Shown: in pieces, positions 45,169 to 58,489 of the stretch
Numbering within the stretch: the stretch's first letter is position 1
Layout of the letters: each line of letters starts with the position of its first letter
Assembly: GCF_041381155.1 (NCBI RefSeq)
Contig: NC_091134.1
Coordinates: forward strand, 34,787,540-34,851,539
Length of the DNA stretch: 64,000 bases
DNA from: Argopecten irradians
Lineage: Eukaryota > Mollusca > Bivalvia > Pectinida > Pectinidae
Direction of reading: 5' to 3'
Notes under the pieces: generated by a model
Told to the model about the DNA's origin: nothing
The model's database searches: none
What the model saw: the letters and a program-made list of their open reading frames with translations, nothing else
Translations under genes and position numbers: made by a program

Positions 45169-46005
45169 CCTACCTCTAGTGTATGCGATGTGTTGTGAGT
45201 GAAATGTGTGCGTATTTTGGGAGACTGCAGTATGTGGAAACATTGTCCTTTTATATAGCTGTTTCATTGAAGTATGTTGCCAGAAACACAGAACCACACT
45301 CCATCTGGTCACATTATACTGACAACGGGCTAACTTCCTTTATGCTGAGCACCAAGCAAGGGCAGAACCTTCCACTTTCATAGAATGTGGTGCATCTCGG
45401 TTAGGGACAAAAACACGAGCCTTGCGTTTTAACACAATGTTTAGGAGAATAAATATTTTTGTTTCATCGTAAAATTCTGTATTAAGCGTTCCATTTGATA
45501 ACATAAAATTTCTCTATTACATTCCTATATATAATATAAGAATGACTACGTATGCCTCTCATTAGATACCATGATATCCGAATTGCCTTTCCAATTATAT
45601 AATATTATATATGTTATTCTTCAAAACCAACAAGCACACCAACCCGTCCTACACAAATGTCATCTATCTTCATTTTTACGTTTCTTTGGTAACTATGGCA
45701 ACCAAATGACATCTGTTGGTTTGAAAACAACCAATCATTGTGTTTCGTTTTTTAAAATCACATCTACCAATGGTCCCATTATTCCTGTGTATATTTATCT
45801 GTTTTGTCCATAGGTCTAAGATGTGTTGTTCGGACAAGACTTGTGGACGCAAGACAGGCAGACAGATTTCAATTTAACACCCTCCATCAACTTCTTTTCA
45901 AGTATTATAACACCGCTCGCCTCTGGAATTTTGTTGTTCTAATTCAGGTTCCTTGTAATTTACCAGTATTATAAAATATAGCAATGTCATTACATAACTT
46001 TCCAA
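45169..46005. other. No gene seen
   Basis: Short frames (for example 45183-45383 and 45571-45813) show no recognised motif or exon borders. Confidence 0.3.
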
Positions 46006-46310
46006 CTCATTGGTCCTCTTGGAATTCTCAACATTGCCCATACTTACCACAACAATTATAATTCAAGATCATTATAGAAATCAACATCGGTTGTGACGGA
46101 TAACAGTATTACAACACTGGCATCAAAACATTAACCTGACTATTCAGTCCGTTGGGCCTCTTGAAATTCTCAACTGTCATCAGTTGGCTACTTAAAATGA
46201 TAGTCCATATTCATGGCAACAATTAAAATCCAAAATGATTGTAGAAATAAAATCAGTTGTGACAGATAACAGTTTTTCAACACTCACACCAAAACCATAA
46301 CCTGGGAGTT
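46006..46310. repeat. Diverged tandem duplication, about 145-150 bp
   Basis: Two adjacent copies share CCTCTTGrAATTCTCAAC, a CAACAATTAwAATyCAA block and GTTGTGACrGATAACAGT. Non-coding, downstream of CCDC81. Confidence 0.5.
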
Positions 46311-46734
46311 CCAACGCCTACACCAAAGTAAATTCTCTCTTCGAGAGACGAGCTAAAAAGTACCCCACTCCACCTTACTATGATTTAAGCACATTTTCGA
46401 ATGAATTTACCCAAATAAATTAATGACACAGTTATCATTCATCTAAAAAATGTTGTTTTTATACTGTAACCAACTTTCTTTCGCGTGCGACTTACTCCCG
46501 CGATTTTCCAGATTACTATAGATTTCCCAAACTTCTTCTGAACGAATTATCAACCCTACTTACTATGAAAAAGGATTTCCAAATCGATTTTTAAATCCGC
46601 AAAAAATACGCGAATAGTAATCTTCGCAAACCTCGAAATTTATATCGAGAAGTTCAGTAGCTGCGAAATAAAGTTGTAATTTTATATAGAATAATACATT
46701 TAAGATCGTAAAGACCGATGTTCAGCATGAATAG

Positions 46735-46740
46735 TTTATT
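46735..46740 (-). terminator. Candidate CCDC81 polyadenylation signal
   Basis: AATAAA on the minus strand, about 1.1 kb beyond the CCDC81 stop codon. Another AATAAA lies nearer, around 47243. Which is used cannot be told from sequence. Confidence 0.3.
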
Positions 46741-47832
46741 CAAAATGGGTAATCACAGACTTAGAAGCATTCAAGAAATACAATGCTTGGCGTAAACCAG
46801 CATACAGGATGATAAATGTGTCTATCTGGTAACAGCTTCAGTTTTTGTACAAAAATTATATATATATCTATATATCTACTCCCTTGCTTCAGCAATGTTA
46901 CAACAGACATTATATATACATAACATGATTTAAATAAATGAAAACTAACGCTTTCTTTAAATATATATCACAGTCAATAGAACTTTCTAAAAACTCCACA
47001 TTAGCTTATAAACGAAGTGGATAAAATGTATGAAATGACACAATAGACAGAACATATACGTTCAATCTGGAATGATTGTTAAACAATTAAATGGAAAAGG
47101 GAAGAGATAAGTATAAAAAGTGAAAGACATTTAGATTAAAAACTTCAGTACAACTTATGTAATAATTATGAACAAACCGTTGTAAATGATTTCAGCAGTA
47201 AATCACATACAAACAACTCCACTTCGTATCCCTCCTAATTGATTTATTAATCCCGGTACTCATTACATTAGTTTTAATAAACTCTAATCGTTTATTGGAT
47301 GATTAGTAGGTATCTACGACGTTCAACACATGATACAAAGCGAGTAAGCATAATCATGTATTAACAAAAATTGACTTGCTTAATCTGATATTAGATTAAG
47401 AATGTAAAAGAAAAAGAGTATCAATTCAAAACGGGTAAAAGTTTGACAACTCCGTGAAAAAAATCTCCCAAGAAGTAAAGATAAATAGCGCTAAAAGAAT
47501 ATTAATTCTTCCCATCAAAAAAAACTAGTACCAAATCTGTTTTGTGCTAGGTGAACATAACAGGGTGCAGTAACAGTGGAGAGAACACAAATCTACAGAC
47601 AAAATAGCACATACAAGTATTTTGTAACATTGAGGCCATGTTTTATATGCTTGAAAACCACTTTAATAATGCCGTATGAGGGAAAAAAAGTTGTGGTCTA
47701 GTCGGCTAATACTGATGAGCTAGAAGTTTTCATTCATATCACAATTTTTCATAATCTATGTTCGTTCGAGATAGAAATTATCAAAAGTTTTCAAATATCA
47801 AAGAGAATATGTTTTCGTTTTATTATACAGTC

Positions 47833-50800
47833 CTACACCATGAGTCGAGATCCAGGAATATAGCGTGATTCGCTCCAGATATTAGACTCTCCACAGTTAA
47901 CCATTTTCCTCTTACACTGGCCACACCGTTTGTATTTATCGCACTGTTCGTGTACAAGAAGACTAGGACTAAGTGCACGTAAGCGCTCCTCCATCTCATT
48001 GTTCTTCTTTATGGTTGCGGCCTTCTGCCAGTCGGTCTCTAAGCGTTTACGCAGGTGATATCTATTATTAAATCTTGTGCCACGATCATCCAGCAATCTG
48101 CGAACGAAAACGAAAAAAATTAATGAAATTGTTAAAATCTAAAATGTTTTTTGATCAATTATGTTTGTAGAATAATGGCAAATACTGTATTAACATAGTT
48201 AAACAGAAGAAACCGTTAATCATAAAGTCAATCAATACTTCATTCTGAAGGTTCAGTATTCTATGAATCCATACTGTCGCATTTCCGTTTAGAAGGCGTT
48301 TACCTCGCGATTTCGCGGCACAATGGTGAAAAATTCGATTTGCGAAATGATGAATAATAGAGAAATCAGTTATACTCTGATCGCCATATCACCAGATATT
48401 ATTTTGCTGAATTCCCGTCGATGGACAGCCACATTGGCACACCGCATATTCGCAATAAGGATATCAATTTTCTGAATTACCTGCTTTCAATTATTTTTTT
48501 TCCATTTTGAAAACAGTTTGATTTCCTCCTTAGTTTCAGTACCACTTACTCTTTCTTTGTCCTTTCCAACACCTCCTCTTCCTCTTTCTGATCATTCAGG
48601 CGTTTCAAGATGGCCTCCCTCTTCTTTTGGGCGACTAGATCCTGTTGATCACGGAACAAATCGTATGCACGGGATCTCCTTGCAGCCATTTTTTCGTTGG
48701 TCATATCATTCTTTCCGAATACCTCGTTGTCGGGTTCTCTGGGTGGCACTTGTAGGGGCTTAAACCGCAACTATAAATTCGAAAGGAATACATTGGGTTT
48801 TTGTTTTTTGGTGTTTTTTTTTATCTTAAACATTTTTTCAAACTTATGTTTTCTAATAGCTACATTTTGATAACGAAAGAAATTGTCTTACATAGAAATT
48901 TTACTATTATATTCTGCTTACATAATAGCTGATTTGTGCTTGCACTTGAGCGTGTAGCATTTCTTTCTATAATAACTAATTTCCGGGTCGTCTTTTCATG
49001 TGTGATTATATTCACTATATTATCACGACAAACACAAAATCAATTATACGTTTACATCAGAAAACATAATTCGCTTGATCAACAACATTATTTCATTACA
49101 TTGAAGCAAGTATGTCCAAGCAAACCACATGCTAGTCAAGCAATAGTCAGATTTAGAAGCACTTAATGACCTCAATACCTCAATGAATTTTTCCAAGGGA
49201 ATAAGCCAATTTTACCGATATCATAATTATAATCATAGACTGTTCCATTAAAATCTTAACCAACGGCATAAGCTGGATTCTTGAAATTGGCGGTTTTTCT
49301 CGTTATGCTTTTATTAATACCAACAAAATTTGACAAAAAACTGGACAATTTCTTTAATATTTGGATTTAATGATTTAGATAGTATATTTCTAATAGATGA
49401 GCGAATATTGTTCAAAAAAAGTGTACTTCGAAAAAACGAAAATTTCGACAAAATAAGCAAAGATAAATGGAGTTGGAAAAGTTGAGTGAGGTTGTTGTTA
49501 ATCTATCTACCCGTGGGAGTTCCTCGTTGAGACGGTCTTTGGAAGAGTTGGAGAAGGGGGATAGGACTTTTGGAATCATAGGAAGGGTGCAGGTGCTAAA
49601 GTTGTGGTGGGGAGGAGGTGTGATTAGGGGAAGCTTAGTCTCGGAGGTTGTCTGTCGCCTTGGCAACACTGCAGTGAGACGATCAGGAGTACGAAGCAAA
49701 CCGTCTGGCTTCCGGAAACGGCTGCGGATCTTAATCTGTATTAAAGTGTTAGTGCAGAAAAAATAGTACAGAAAGTGTAAAGAATGTATTCACAGCAGTA
49801 GAGATTAAGCAAGCATACATTAGTAAGCAATTAGATACACGAGTTAAAGTTAAAGGAAATAAGTGAGCCAGCAATTAGATACCAAAGCACAAATACTGTA
49901 AGTCACTACATAGTTAAAGCAGAAATACTATAATTCCAGTGCTGCAAAGATTGATTATGTTTGATTACAAAGTTAGCTGCCTACAAAAGCAGCGAACTGA
50001 AAGCTACAGATGATTACATGAACAGTGAACGAATTCAGAAAATTACAAAAGCAGCGAATATGAAAGTAATGCAATATCAGCAATTTAACAATAGACACCA
50101 ATTTCATAGCACACATTTGCTTCCCCATACTCTTAATTTTATTGGGTCAAACATTTTGAAATCAAAATCCTATAACGATAAAACAGTGATATTGATGTGG
50201 CCATAATATGAAAATTGATTACGAAATTGCTACAAGCGCTACTCAAAGGCATGCTTCTAAGTAAACAACAAGCTAGGGATACATGCAGACTACTACACAA
50301 AAAAAGCAAGCTTACCTGAACCTCCAGAGCTTTCTTATACATGTCCTGTTGATCATTCTTATCCTTTAGGAACTGTTCACGCTGAGCAGCCAGACTATAA
50401 TGACAAAGATTATAAAAATAATTAAGTGTGAAAAGAGCTTTCATCCCAACATGTTGTAACTTTATTTAATGTTCGTAGTTATAACCTAATTTAGATTTCT
50501 TATTACAACTTATCTTTATTATACATTATTTTTATCATTTTATGGCATCAATAATGAGTTAATTGTAATATATTGAACCGTTATAAGGATTCAATTTGCA
50601 GAGTTTTGTCACTCAATAAAACTTTTACATGGATATTTATCCGTTTCAAATGTTTTCAACTTACTCCTCGGCCAGCTGAACCTGTTCTAATCTCTCGAGG
50701 AACTCTTCATCTGATTGGTGTTTCTTGTGAGTGGACGACTTGGCATCCACCTTAAACAAAGAAAGTACAATTATAGACTCTAAAGGTGAGGAATTGATTC

Positions 50801-53800
50801 TTTAACATGAATAAATACATGTAGTTATTTAGTAAAAAAATAAAGTAGTATACAAGTAAATAAACAATCATTCAATTACGTCTTTTTTCGTGTACTTATA
50901 TAACTTTGTCCAATGAATTTTATTGGATTTATGGTAGAGGCATATATAAATATTTTCCAAAAAATCGGCTTTGCGTCATTCCGAGAAAAGTTTAAGAGCA
51001 TTCATAATAAAAATAATATCAATTCAGTTATGATCTACAGCTTACCTGTGCGGCTAACTCCTTGGAGTATTCCTCTTGTTTGTAAATCTTCGGTGGAGTT
51101 AAAGGCCTTTTTTGAAATATGTAGGATTTCTGAAAACATGAAAACAATACAGAATAAAAGAAATATACAGTGTATACATGTACTGATTATCCTGTTTCCA
51201 ATGATCTAAAACACAGCAAATCTAATACGGAGACCACATTTTCATTCTGTATTTAATGAAGAACTTACATGGAATTCTAAGTCTCTTGCTTTCTTTTTAG
51301 ATAACACAGCTTCAGATACTCCTAGGTTAAAGGCAGCCATCTTTTGAAGGTCATGGCGTTTGGCGAGAAGAGTTTCCTGTAAAAGAAATGGAAATTAGAA
51401 TGAAGAACTAGAATTCAAAATTATTTCTGAAAAGATTCTGGCTAATCAATTATGAACTAGAAGGAAATTTTTCTTGGGTGTGTTGTCACAAACCTAAATA
51501 GTATTTTCTCTTGATCTCTAAGGTAGGTAACACCGATGGAACTTGCTTTCGTTATCATAAAAGAACTCATTTTGTTGAACAAATGTACCAATGTTTTAAC
51601 CAAAGTACCTGTTCTCCGAGTGTGTCCTCAGCATCTTTCATGTACTGAAACTGTTGAAGAAGTCTATCCTCTTCTTCCTCTCGGCGCTTCCTCTCCTCAG
51701 CAAACGAAACAGGGATGTTCCTGCGGGAACGTTGATGACATAGGTAGCACAGCTCCTGGCCAGCGTTGGGATGACCACAGGCCGACATTGGAGGGTTGAG
51801 AGCAGCATTTCTCTGGCCCAATCGGATCTGGTCCACACTCTGTGCTCTTTGAAGAGGAGAGAGTTTGGGAGACGGAGGCTTCATGGGCTGAATTTGTCTA
51901 CAGGTAAAAATATCAAACATGTACCTCTATATAAAAAAAACATCGTTTAAAGTAGTGACTTATGAGTAAAAAAAAACCCAAAAAAACATTCTCTCATTTC
52001 TATTATTATAACATTTAAATAAAACTTCAGAAGGTTTGTCTAGATGATTTAAATGAAAATGATGAAATCGATTATGTCCTATATTGAGTTTGCTACATGG
52101 TAACCAAGTTTTACTGGTTGGTAAAAGGAAATATTCCAGTCATATGGCTATTCAACCAAGCATCCATTTGATTTATGTAACTGTAACATGCACACATGAG
52201 AGACTACCAAAGGCTGTTGATTTAAGCGAAATTCAAATGACTATGAGATATTCTTATGTTAATAGTGACAATGATGCTGAGGAAAAGAGACTGAATCAGA
52301 GTTTCAGCAAGCGAGGAGTGGTAGGAAATAATGGGTACTTTTATAGTTTTTGATATCATGTTCCTAACTACGACACAGCAACATAGTTCATCACTTTTAA
52401 TGTTAATGGTGTACTCAGTAACAATACGCAGTTAATATATATTGATTATACCAATAGCCTAGTGATCAGAAACAAAACTCGCTCTACATGATTAGCCAAG
52501 CCTAACTATCCTACGTACACTATTCCGAAAAATTTCATATCTATGTAAAAGTAGCTCTGATCAGTGTTCTGCTTGAAAGTATATAGATCGAGAGTTCATA
52601 AAGAAATCAAAGAGAACCATTAAATACATGCGAGCCTGAACAAAATTTTCCCTTTAATTAATTAGTCAAATGTTGTTTGATAGTCAGACCAAATAACTGG
52701 TCATGGCACAATTTTAGAGATGTGAAACTTCATTTCAACCTCTCATCACGCGATCCAATTAAAATCCATTTGAGAGTGGGTATATATCAGAGATAGCTCG
52801 TACGTTAAATGCAAACGAAATGTTGATATATAGTTCAATTAAGGATAGGTGTAATGTGAAATCAATAACTACCGACTGAAATCTATTCCACGGGACCTGT
52901 GGTACATTGTACTTAGCCTAATCAGAATGACAGTGACGAATTTATGATGCATACCTAATGAGAGTTTATAAGTGTCACAAACATTATAACATATTACCGG
53001 TTATTTTTCGAGGTTCAAAATTTTCGCGATTTTGCCAAAAAAGGAAAATATTTTTGCAGTTATAAAATATCACGTATATATGGTATGAGTATATTATCTA
53101 TTTTATCAATTTCTTAATATTTCGCTGACCAAATTTTCGTGGCCATAGCAATGTACCGCGAATCCGACAAAAGAACTAGCTGTACGACAACGTAGGTACT
53201 TAGTTACGTACACCACTAAATGTATCGCGTTTATTTAGCCCTCATTGAAATTCATTCACGTTCTACTTGAAGAAAGCAAATTTAATTTCATCCACCATGA
53301 CTAAATTTTAAACAAATATTTACATAAACAAACACGATTAAAGAGCTTAAGTTAATATTGATACATATATACCAAACTTTTAATTAAGTACATCTATTGG
53401 ACACTTGCTGTAAAATATGCATGGCCAACAATAACTATATTATGAATAGCTATAAATTGGTGTAATGTTTCTTGCAGGTAAAAGTAGTTAAATGTTTACA
53501 GGTTTGAATTGAATTTTTGCAATTCAAATGTAAGATGGTATCTTGACTACCTGTATCATTATAAAGATAAATCTTTTGAATACCAAACAGTATTTAAAAG
53601 ATTGTTAAATGATACATACCGTAGCGAAATAAAATCTAATCATATCTCATAAACTTATTTGGTTAGTAAAACATGAACCATAAAAGACTTACCCATCTGC
53701 CAGGTCCCGAGGAGGTGAAGGTATAGGCTTTTGAATAGGTCCTAGAGGGCTAGGAGGTTTTGGGGTATACGAGGACGGGATCAGGTCGTCAAGCAGACTA

Positions 53801-54484
53801 ACACCAGTGGCTTTAGCAAGAGGCATGGCCATTCTTGACCCCGTACGGCTTGGTGCCATGGGTGCCTTCTTCTGGTCTGTAAATGGAAACAGTTCATTAT
53901 ACAACGGTATCCATTGATTGTTACAACCAATCAACTAAAAGCTTGTCTATGATAGATATATAGACATTTGTATTCAAATGTCTACATATCTATCTCCAGG
54001 GAATTAAAGTTATTGCGATTAAAGAACCTACGAGGTTCCATGTTTATAACAATTCCAACCTTTCTTCAACTACCAATCCTTAAAATGAAATGCTTGATAT
54101 TTTAACTTCACTGAAAAAAAATGATATCATTTAAACATGTGTATGTAACACACAAGTTTGTACAATTAAGAATATGTTGTGTAAATTTCCTTTACTTTTT
54201 TATCAAATAGCAAACATTTTTTGAAAAGGTAATTAAGTCTAAATAGATTTTAAAGATAATTTATATTTTAAACACTACCGAGATCTATAAAACATATTAA
54301 AATGTTTCTATATATAACATTTAAGTGCATATACGTATAAATAACAAATACCGTAGTTATCAAGACATTTCAATGTAATGTCAAAATCAAGCAACGTCGC
54401 AGCAATCCCTAAGTAAATAAACAGCAATTACTTACAATAATCATAAAATGAATTTCCAGATTTGAAAATGCCTCCAGAAAACAT
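47833..54484 (-). CDS. CCDC81: CCDC81-like coiled-coil protein, apparently without HU domains
   Basis: Ten minus-strand exons: 54484-54436, 53876-53693, 51897-51609, 51376-51269, 51129-51046, 50750-50665, 50394-50316, 49735-49511, 48770-48550 and 48097-47833. All splice in phase, giving 1590 nt and 529 residues. Matches to vertebrate CCDC81, in order: ATGVSLLDDL; the cysteine block CGHPNAGQELCYLCHQR; MAAFNLGVSEAV; RPLTPP with KQEEYSKEL; RLEQVQLAE; QREQFLKDK; EVFGKND; QKKREAILKRL; the C-x5-C-x2-C block CDKYKRCGQC; and the C-terminus GESNIW...GSRLMV (human GESNLW...GSRLLV). CCDC81 is reported at centrosomes and cilia; most of this product is predicted coiled coil. Vertebrate CCDC81 begins with two HU domains, absent here. 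The start ATG is preceded in frame by TGA. Exon 8 is serine/proline/threonine-rich, 225 nt, with a weak donor, and may be a skipped cassette (454 residues without it). Confidence 0.88.
49511..49735 (-). CDS. CCDC81: Possible cassette exon of CCDC81
   Basis: An acceptor TTTAATACAG precedes IKIRSRFRKPDGLLRTPDRL, and the frame stays open for 75 codons to CGG/GTAGAT. The exon is a multiple of three and sits between phase-0 exons. The neighbouring exons join directly to give VQ-LRFKPLQVPP, which matches the vertebrate protein better. The encoded peptide is basic and rich in P, S and T, unlike the coiled coil around it. Confidence 0.55.
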
Positions 54485-56449
54485 TGTGAATCAAAGATCT
54501 GTACAATCTGCAATGCCTTAAGTGTTTTAATCTTATCCAGAGCCCAAAAGAATTAGATCTGATACATCTCCATCCATTAACACAACAGGAACACAGCATT
54601 AGTTTGTTTAGCATTCATCACTAATTCATAAAGAATATCTATGACAACAAAATGATGACGCGTCCCTCCATACGCTGAGTTATCATGACTAATTGATGTG
54701 TTTAGCCGGCTTTCCCACAGGTGAATACTGGTACTGGGCTTATAGACAGTTGTAAAATCCTATACACATTAGACTACAGCATTGCGATGCGTTGCTAGGT
54801 GAAATTTGGTTTGTAACAAACTAATTAAGTTAGAAGTAACCGAAGGATTCCTTTTTCGAAACCAAAGTTAGTGGTCATAGCCTTTTTGGTTTCAAAGTAG
54901 CCACCGTTTTTTCTGTAAGTATGCAAAATTAATTTCTTTTTCTTTTTATTCTCAGGAAGTGTGCGGCTAGATCAATGAATTTCACCAAGTTAATTCCACT
55001 GAATGACGACAGGCATGCGAACTTTTCAGTAGTGGAATGTGAAGTAGCAGTTTGTACTGCAACTTTAGGTATTCGTACACGTTATCAGTCAATACACAAG
55101 TGTTCATATTGCAGGTTTGTATCTCGTAAAGTTTCTCCAATTTAATCCTCATTTTTCTGTTCAATAATATTCTATTCTATCATACTAAAAATCAAGTATC
55201 TTTTTATATAAAGCTGTAGCAGTCTTAAGATAAGAAAGCATCATATCGTAATTTCTACAGGAATTATTTGCTTTGATTTCACGTTTTGTTAAGTTCAACT
55301 ACATCTTATACGATAAATGTTAAGGGAAATCAATATCAAACAAACCACATTACAGATATAAGAGTAAACCCGTTATTAAAACTGTTTTAATTTTAAGCCA
55401 TGTTTTTTTATAATAAAATTTAAAGACCATGATTTCCATAGACCGTATACTTTCTCAAATACCATAAAATCAAGGTAATTTGTACATTTTGAAATTGAAT
55501 ATAACACAGATTCTTTTTCTTTTGGCTGCTTATCTTTGTGTTTGGTTGGTTACCCATCAACTCAAACTACATAAATGTACTAAAGAGAATATTACTAATT
55601 TTCATGTTCTTGAAAGTCTTAATTCCCATTTTAACTAAAGAAAACCTCTACCATCCTTCTGTGGTTGATACCATTTATTCTAAGACAACTGCCTAACCCT
55701 ACCATACCATCCGCCTACTAATAGCGGTAGGTTCTACCAAATACCAGCTCATTTCATTCTGATTTAAGCAGGTTAGAATGTAACTCAAAGTATAAAGCCA
55801 TAAGCTATCAAAACGTAATTTATTGTTCACAGATTTATTTCAAACTCATAATGAAGACATAATATCTAATCTTTTATTTATTTCTCATTTTCCCGTTTTG
55901 AATTTAGTATGAATCCAAAGTTCATAATATATACCATCAAAGCAAAAATAAGAAACATGAATAGCGAAAACTGAGTGCAAATACGTGGGAACAAATCATT
56001 AAAAAGGTATCCTTATCCTTATTTAGACAAACTTATACCTATTCGCCCTACATCTCCATGAGACAGTGACTAGCCTATTCCATGGGAAATTCGGGATCGA
56101 TGCACTATTCCATGTCTAATAGTGTCAATTTGTAACTAATAAATTAGAACATGATTTGTCTGGCCAATAACAAGACTGCATAATTGATGGGTTCCCATAT
56201 AGTTTATGGGGTGTTAGATGGGTGGTAGTTTTTTCCCTTATCTTTACCTTGCGGTTATTGATTAGAACGGCAGTTTATTCTATATTTAATTAATAGCAGA
56301 ACAGACTGAATCAAATAACGTATACCGAGGCTATACACATGCCATCTCCCTGGTACCCACTATCATTAATTTATGCTTTAAGGATAGACTGCAGACAACT
56401 GATTTTTTTATATCGTTTATTGTCTAGTTTTTGTTGTCCCCGTTCCCTC
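54485..56449. other. CCDC81 5' flank, no gene seen
   Basis: AT-rich. I searched the minus strand for HU-domain exons and found none. No repeat structure recognised. Confidence 0.35.
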
Positions 56450-58400
56450 TTATTGGACAAACCCTCTCTTGCTTACGGGACCCACACCCCCATGCGTAGC
56501 CGACGGGAACCACATGGGTCATCTCCTTCCGCGAAAAGCAGAACTCGGACCCCCTGTGTAGCTAACAGGTCCCACATTCATTGTGAACTAAATGGCTCCA
56601 CGCCCTCTTGTGTAACTAACAGGTCCCACAACATCCTGTGTAAATATCAGGTTCCACAGCCTCTTGTATAACTAAAACGTCCCACACAATATTGCGTAAC
56701 TAACAAGTCCAACGCCCTTTTATGAAGATCCCACACCCTCCTGTGTAGCTAACAGGTCCCACACCATCCTGTGTAGCTAACAGGTCCCACACCCTCCTGT
56801 GTAGCTAACAGGTCTCAAAACCTCCTGTGTAGCTAACATGTCCCTCATCCTCCTGTGTAGCTAACAGGTCCCACACCCTCCTGTGTAGCTAACAGGTCTC
56901 AAAACCTCCTGTGTAACTAACACGTCCAACAACCTTCTGGGTATCTAACATGTCCCACACTCTCCTGTGTAGCTACCATGTCCCACACCATCCTGTGTAA
57001 CTAACAGGTCCCACGCCATCTTGTGTAACTACCAGGTCCCACACCATCCTGTGTAACTAACAGGTCCCACGCCATCTTGTGTAACTACCAGGTCCCATAC
57101 CCCCCTGTGTTGCTTACATGTCCAACACCATCCTGTGTATCTAACATGTCCCACACCATCCTGTGAGGCTAATAAGTTCTACACCCTCTTGTCCCATACC
57201 CCCCTGTGTTGCTTACATGTCCCACACCATCCTGTGAGGCTAATAAGTTTTACACCCTCTTGTGTAACTAACAGGTCCAACAACATCCTTTGTAACTAAC
57301 AGGTCCCACAACCTCCTGTGTAGCTAACATGTCCCACACCATCCTGTGTAACTTACAGGTCCAACAACCTTCTGTGTATCTAACAGGTCCCACGCCATCC
57401 TGTGTAACTAACAGGTCCCACAACCGTCTGTGTATCTAACAGGTTCCACACCTTTCTGTGTAGCTATTAGGTCCCACACCATCCTGTGTAACTAACAGGT
57501 CCTACATCCTCTGGTGTATGTAACAGGTCACACACTCTTCTGTGTAGCTAAACAGGTCCAATACCCTTCTGTGTAGCTAACAGGTCCCACATCCTCCTGT
57601 GTAACTAACAGGTCTCACACCCTCCAGTGTAACTAACAGGTCTCACACCCTCCTGTGTAACTAACAGGTCCCACATCCTCCTGTGTAACTAACAGGTCCC
57701 ACATCCTCCTGTGTAACTAACAGGTCCAACACCCTCCTGTGTAACTAACAGGTCCAACACCCTCCTGTGTAACCAACAAGTCCAACACCCTCCTGTGTAT
57801 CTAAACAGGTCCAATACCCTTCTGTGTAGCTAACAGGTCCCACATCCTCCTGTGTAACTAACAGGTCCCACACTCTCCTGTGTAGCTAACAGGTCTCACA
57901 TCCTCCTGTGTAACTAACAGGTCCCACATCCTCCTGTGTAACTAACAGGTCCCACATCCTCCTGTGTAACTAACAGGTCCCACACCCTCCTGTGTAACTA
58001 ACAGGTCTAATACCCTCCTGTGTAACTAACATATCCCACACCCTCCTGTGTAACTAACATATCCCACACCCTCCTGTGTAACTAACAGGTCTAGTACCCT
58101 CCTGTGTAGATAAGAGGTCCCAAACCCTTCTATGTAGCTAACATGTCCCACACCCTCCTTTTTATCTAACAGGTCCTACACCCTCCTGTTTAGCTAACAC
58201 TAACAGGTCCCACATCCTCCTGTGTAGCTAACATGTCCCACACCCTCCTTTTTATCTAACAGGTCCTACACCCTCCTGTTTAGCTAACACTAACATGTCC
58301 CACATCCTCCTGTGTAACTAACAGGTCCCATACCCTCCTATGTAGATACATGACCCACACCCTTCTTTGTAGCAAACAAGTCCCATATGATCTTGTGAAG
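56450..58400 (+). repeat. Satellite array 1, degenerate 28-bp unit
   Basis: About 65-70 head-to-tail copies of a unit like CCTCCTGTGTAACTAACAGG followed by TCCCACAC. Copies vary in AACT/AGCT, CAGG/CATG and CACAC/CATCC/CAACA. Copies at the left edge (56450-56600) are the most decayed. Longer local duplications occur, for example 58136-58200 and 58223-58290. The plus-strand frame at 56339-56671 is incidental. Confidence 0.9.
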
Positions 58401-58489
58401 AATTTCATGTCCCTAAACCTCTTTTGTAATTCATATGTCTCACTTTTTTGTGAGAAGCTAATAAGACCTCTCTAATATTTTCAAAATAT

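Noticed and set aside
52084-52353. 89-residue plus-strand frame in a CCDC81 intron
   Set aside because: No motif, no exon borders and antisense to the gene; length is within chance.
56339-56671. 110-residue plus-strand frame at the left edge of the satellite
   Set aside because: It runs into satellite units and has no recognisable motif or splice context.
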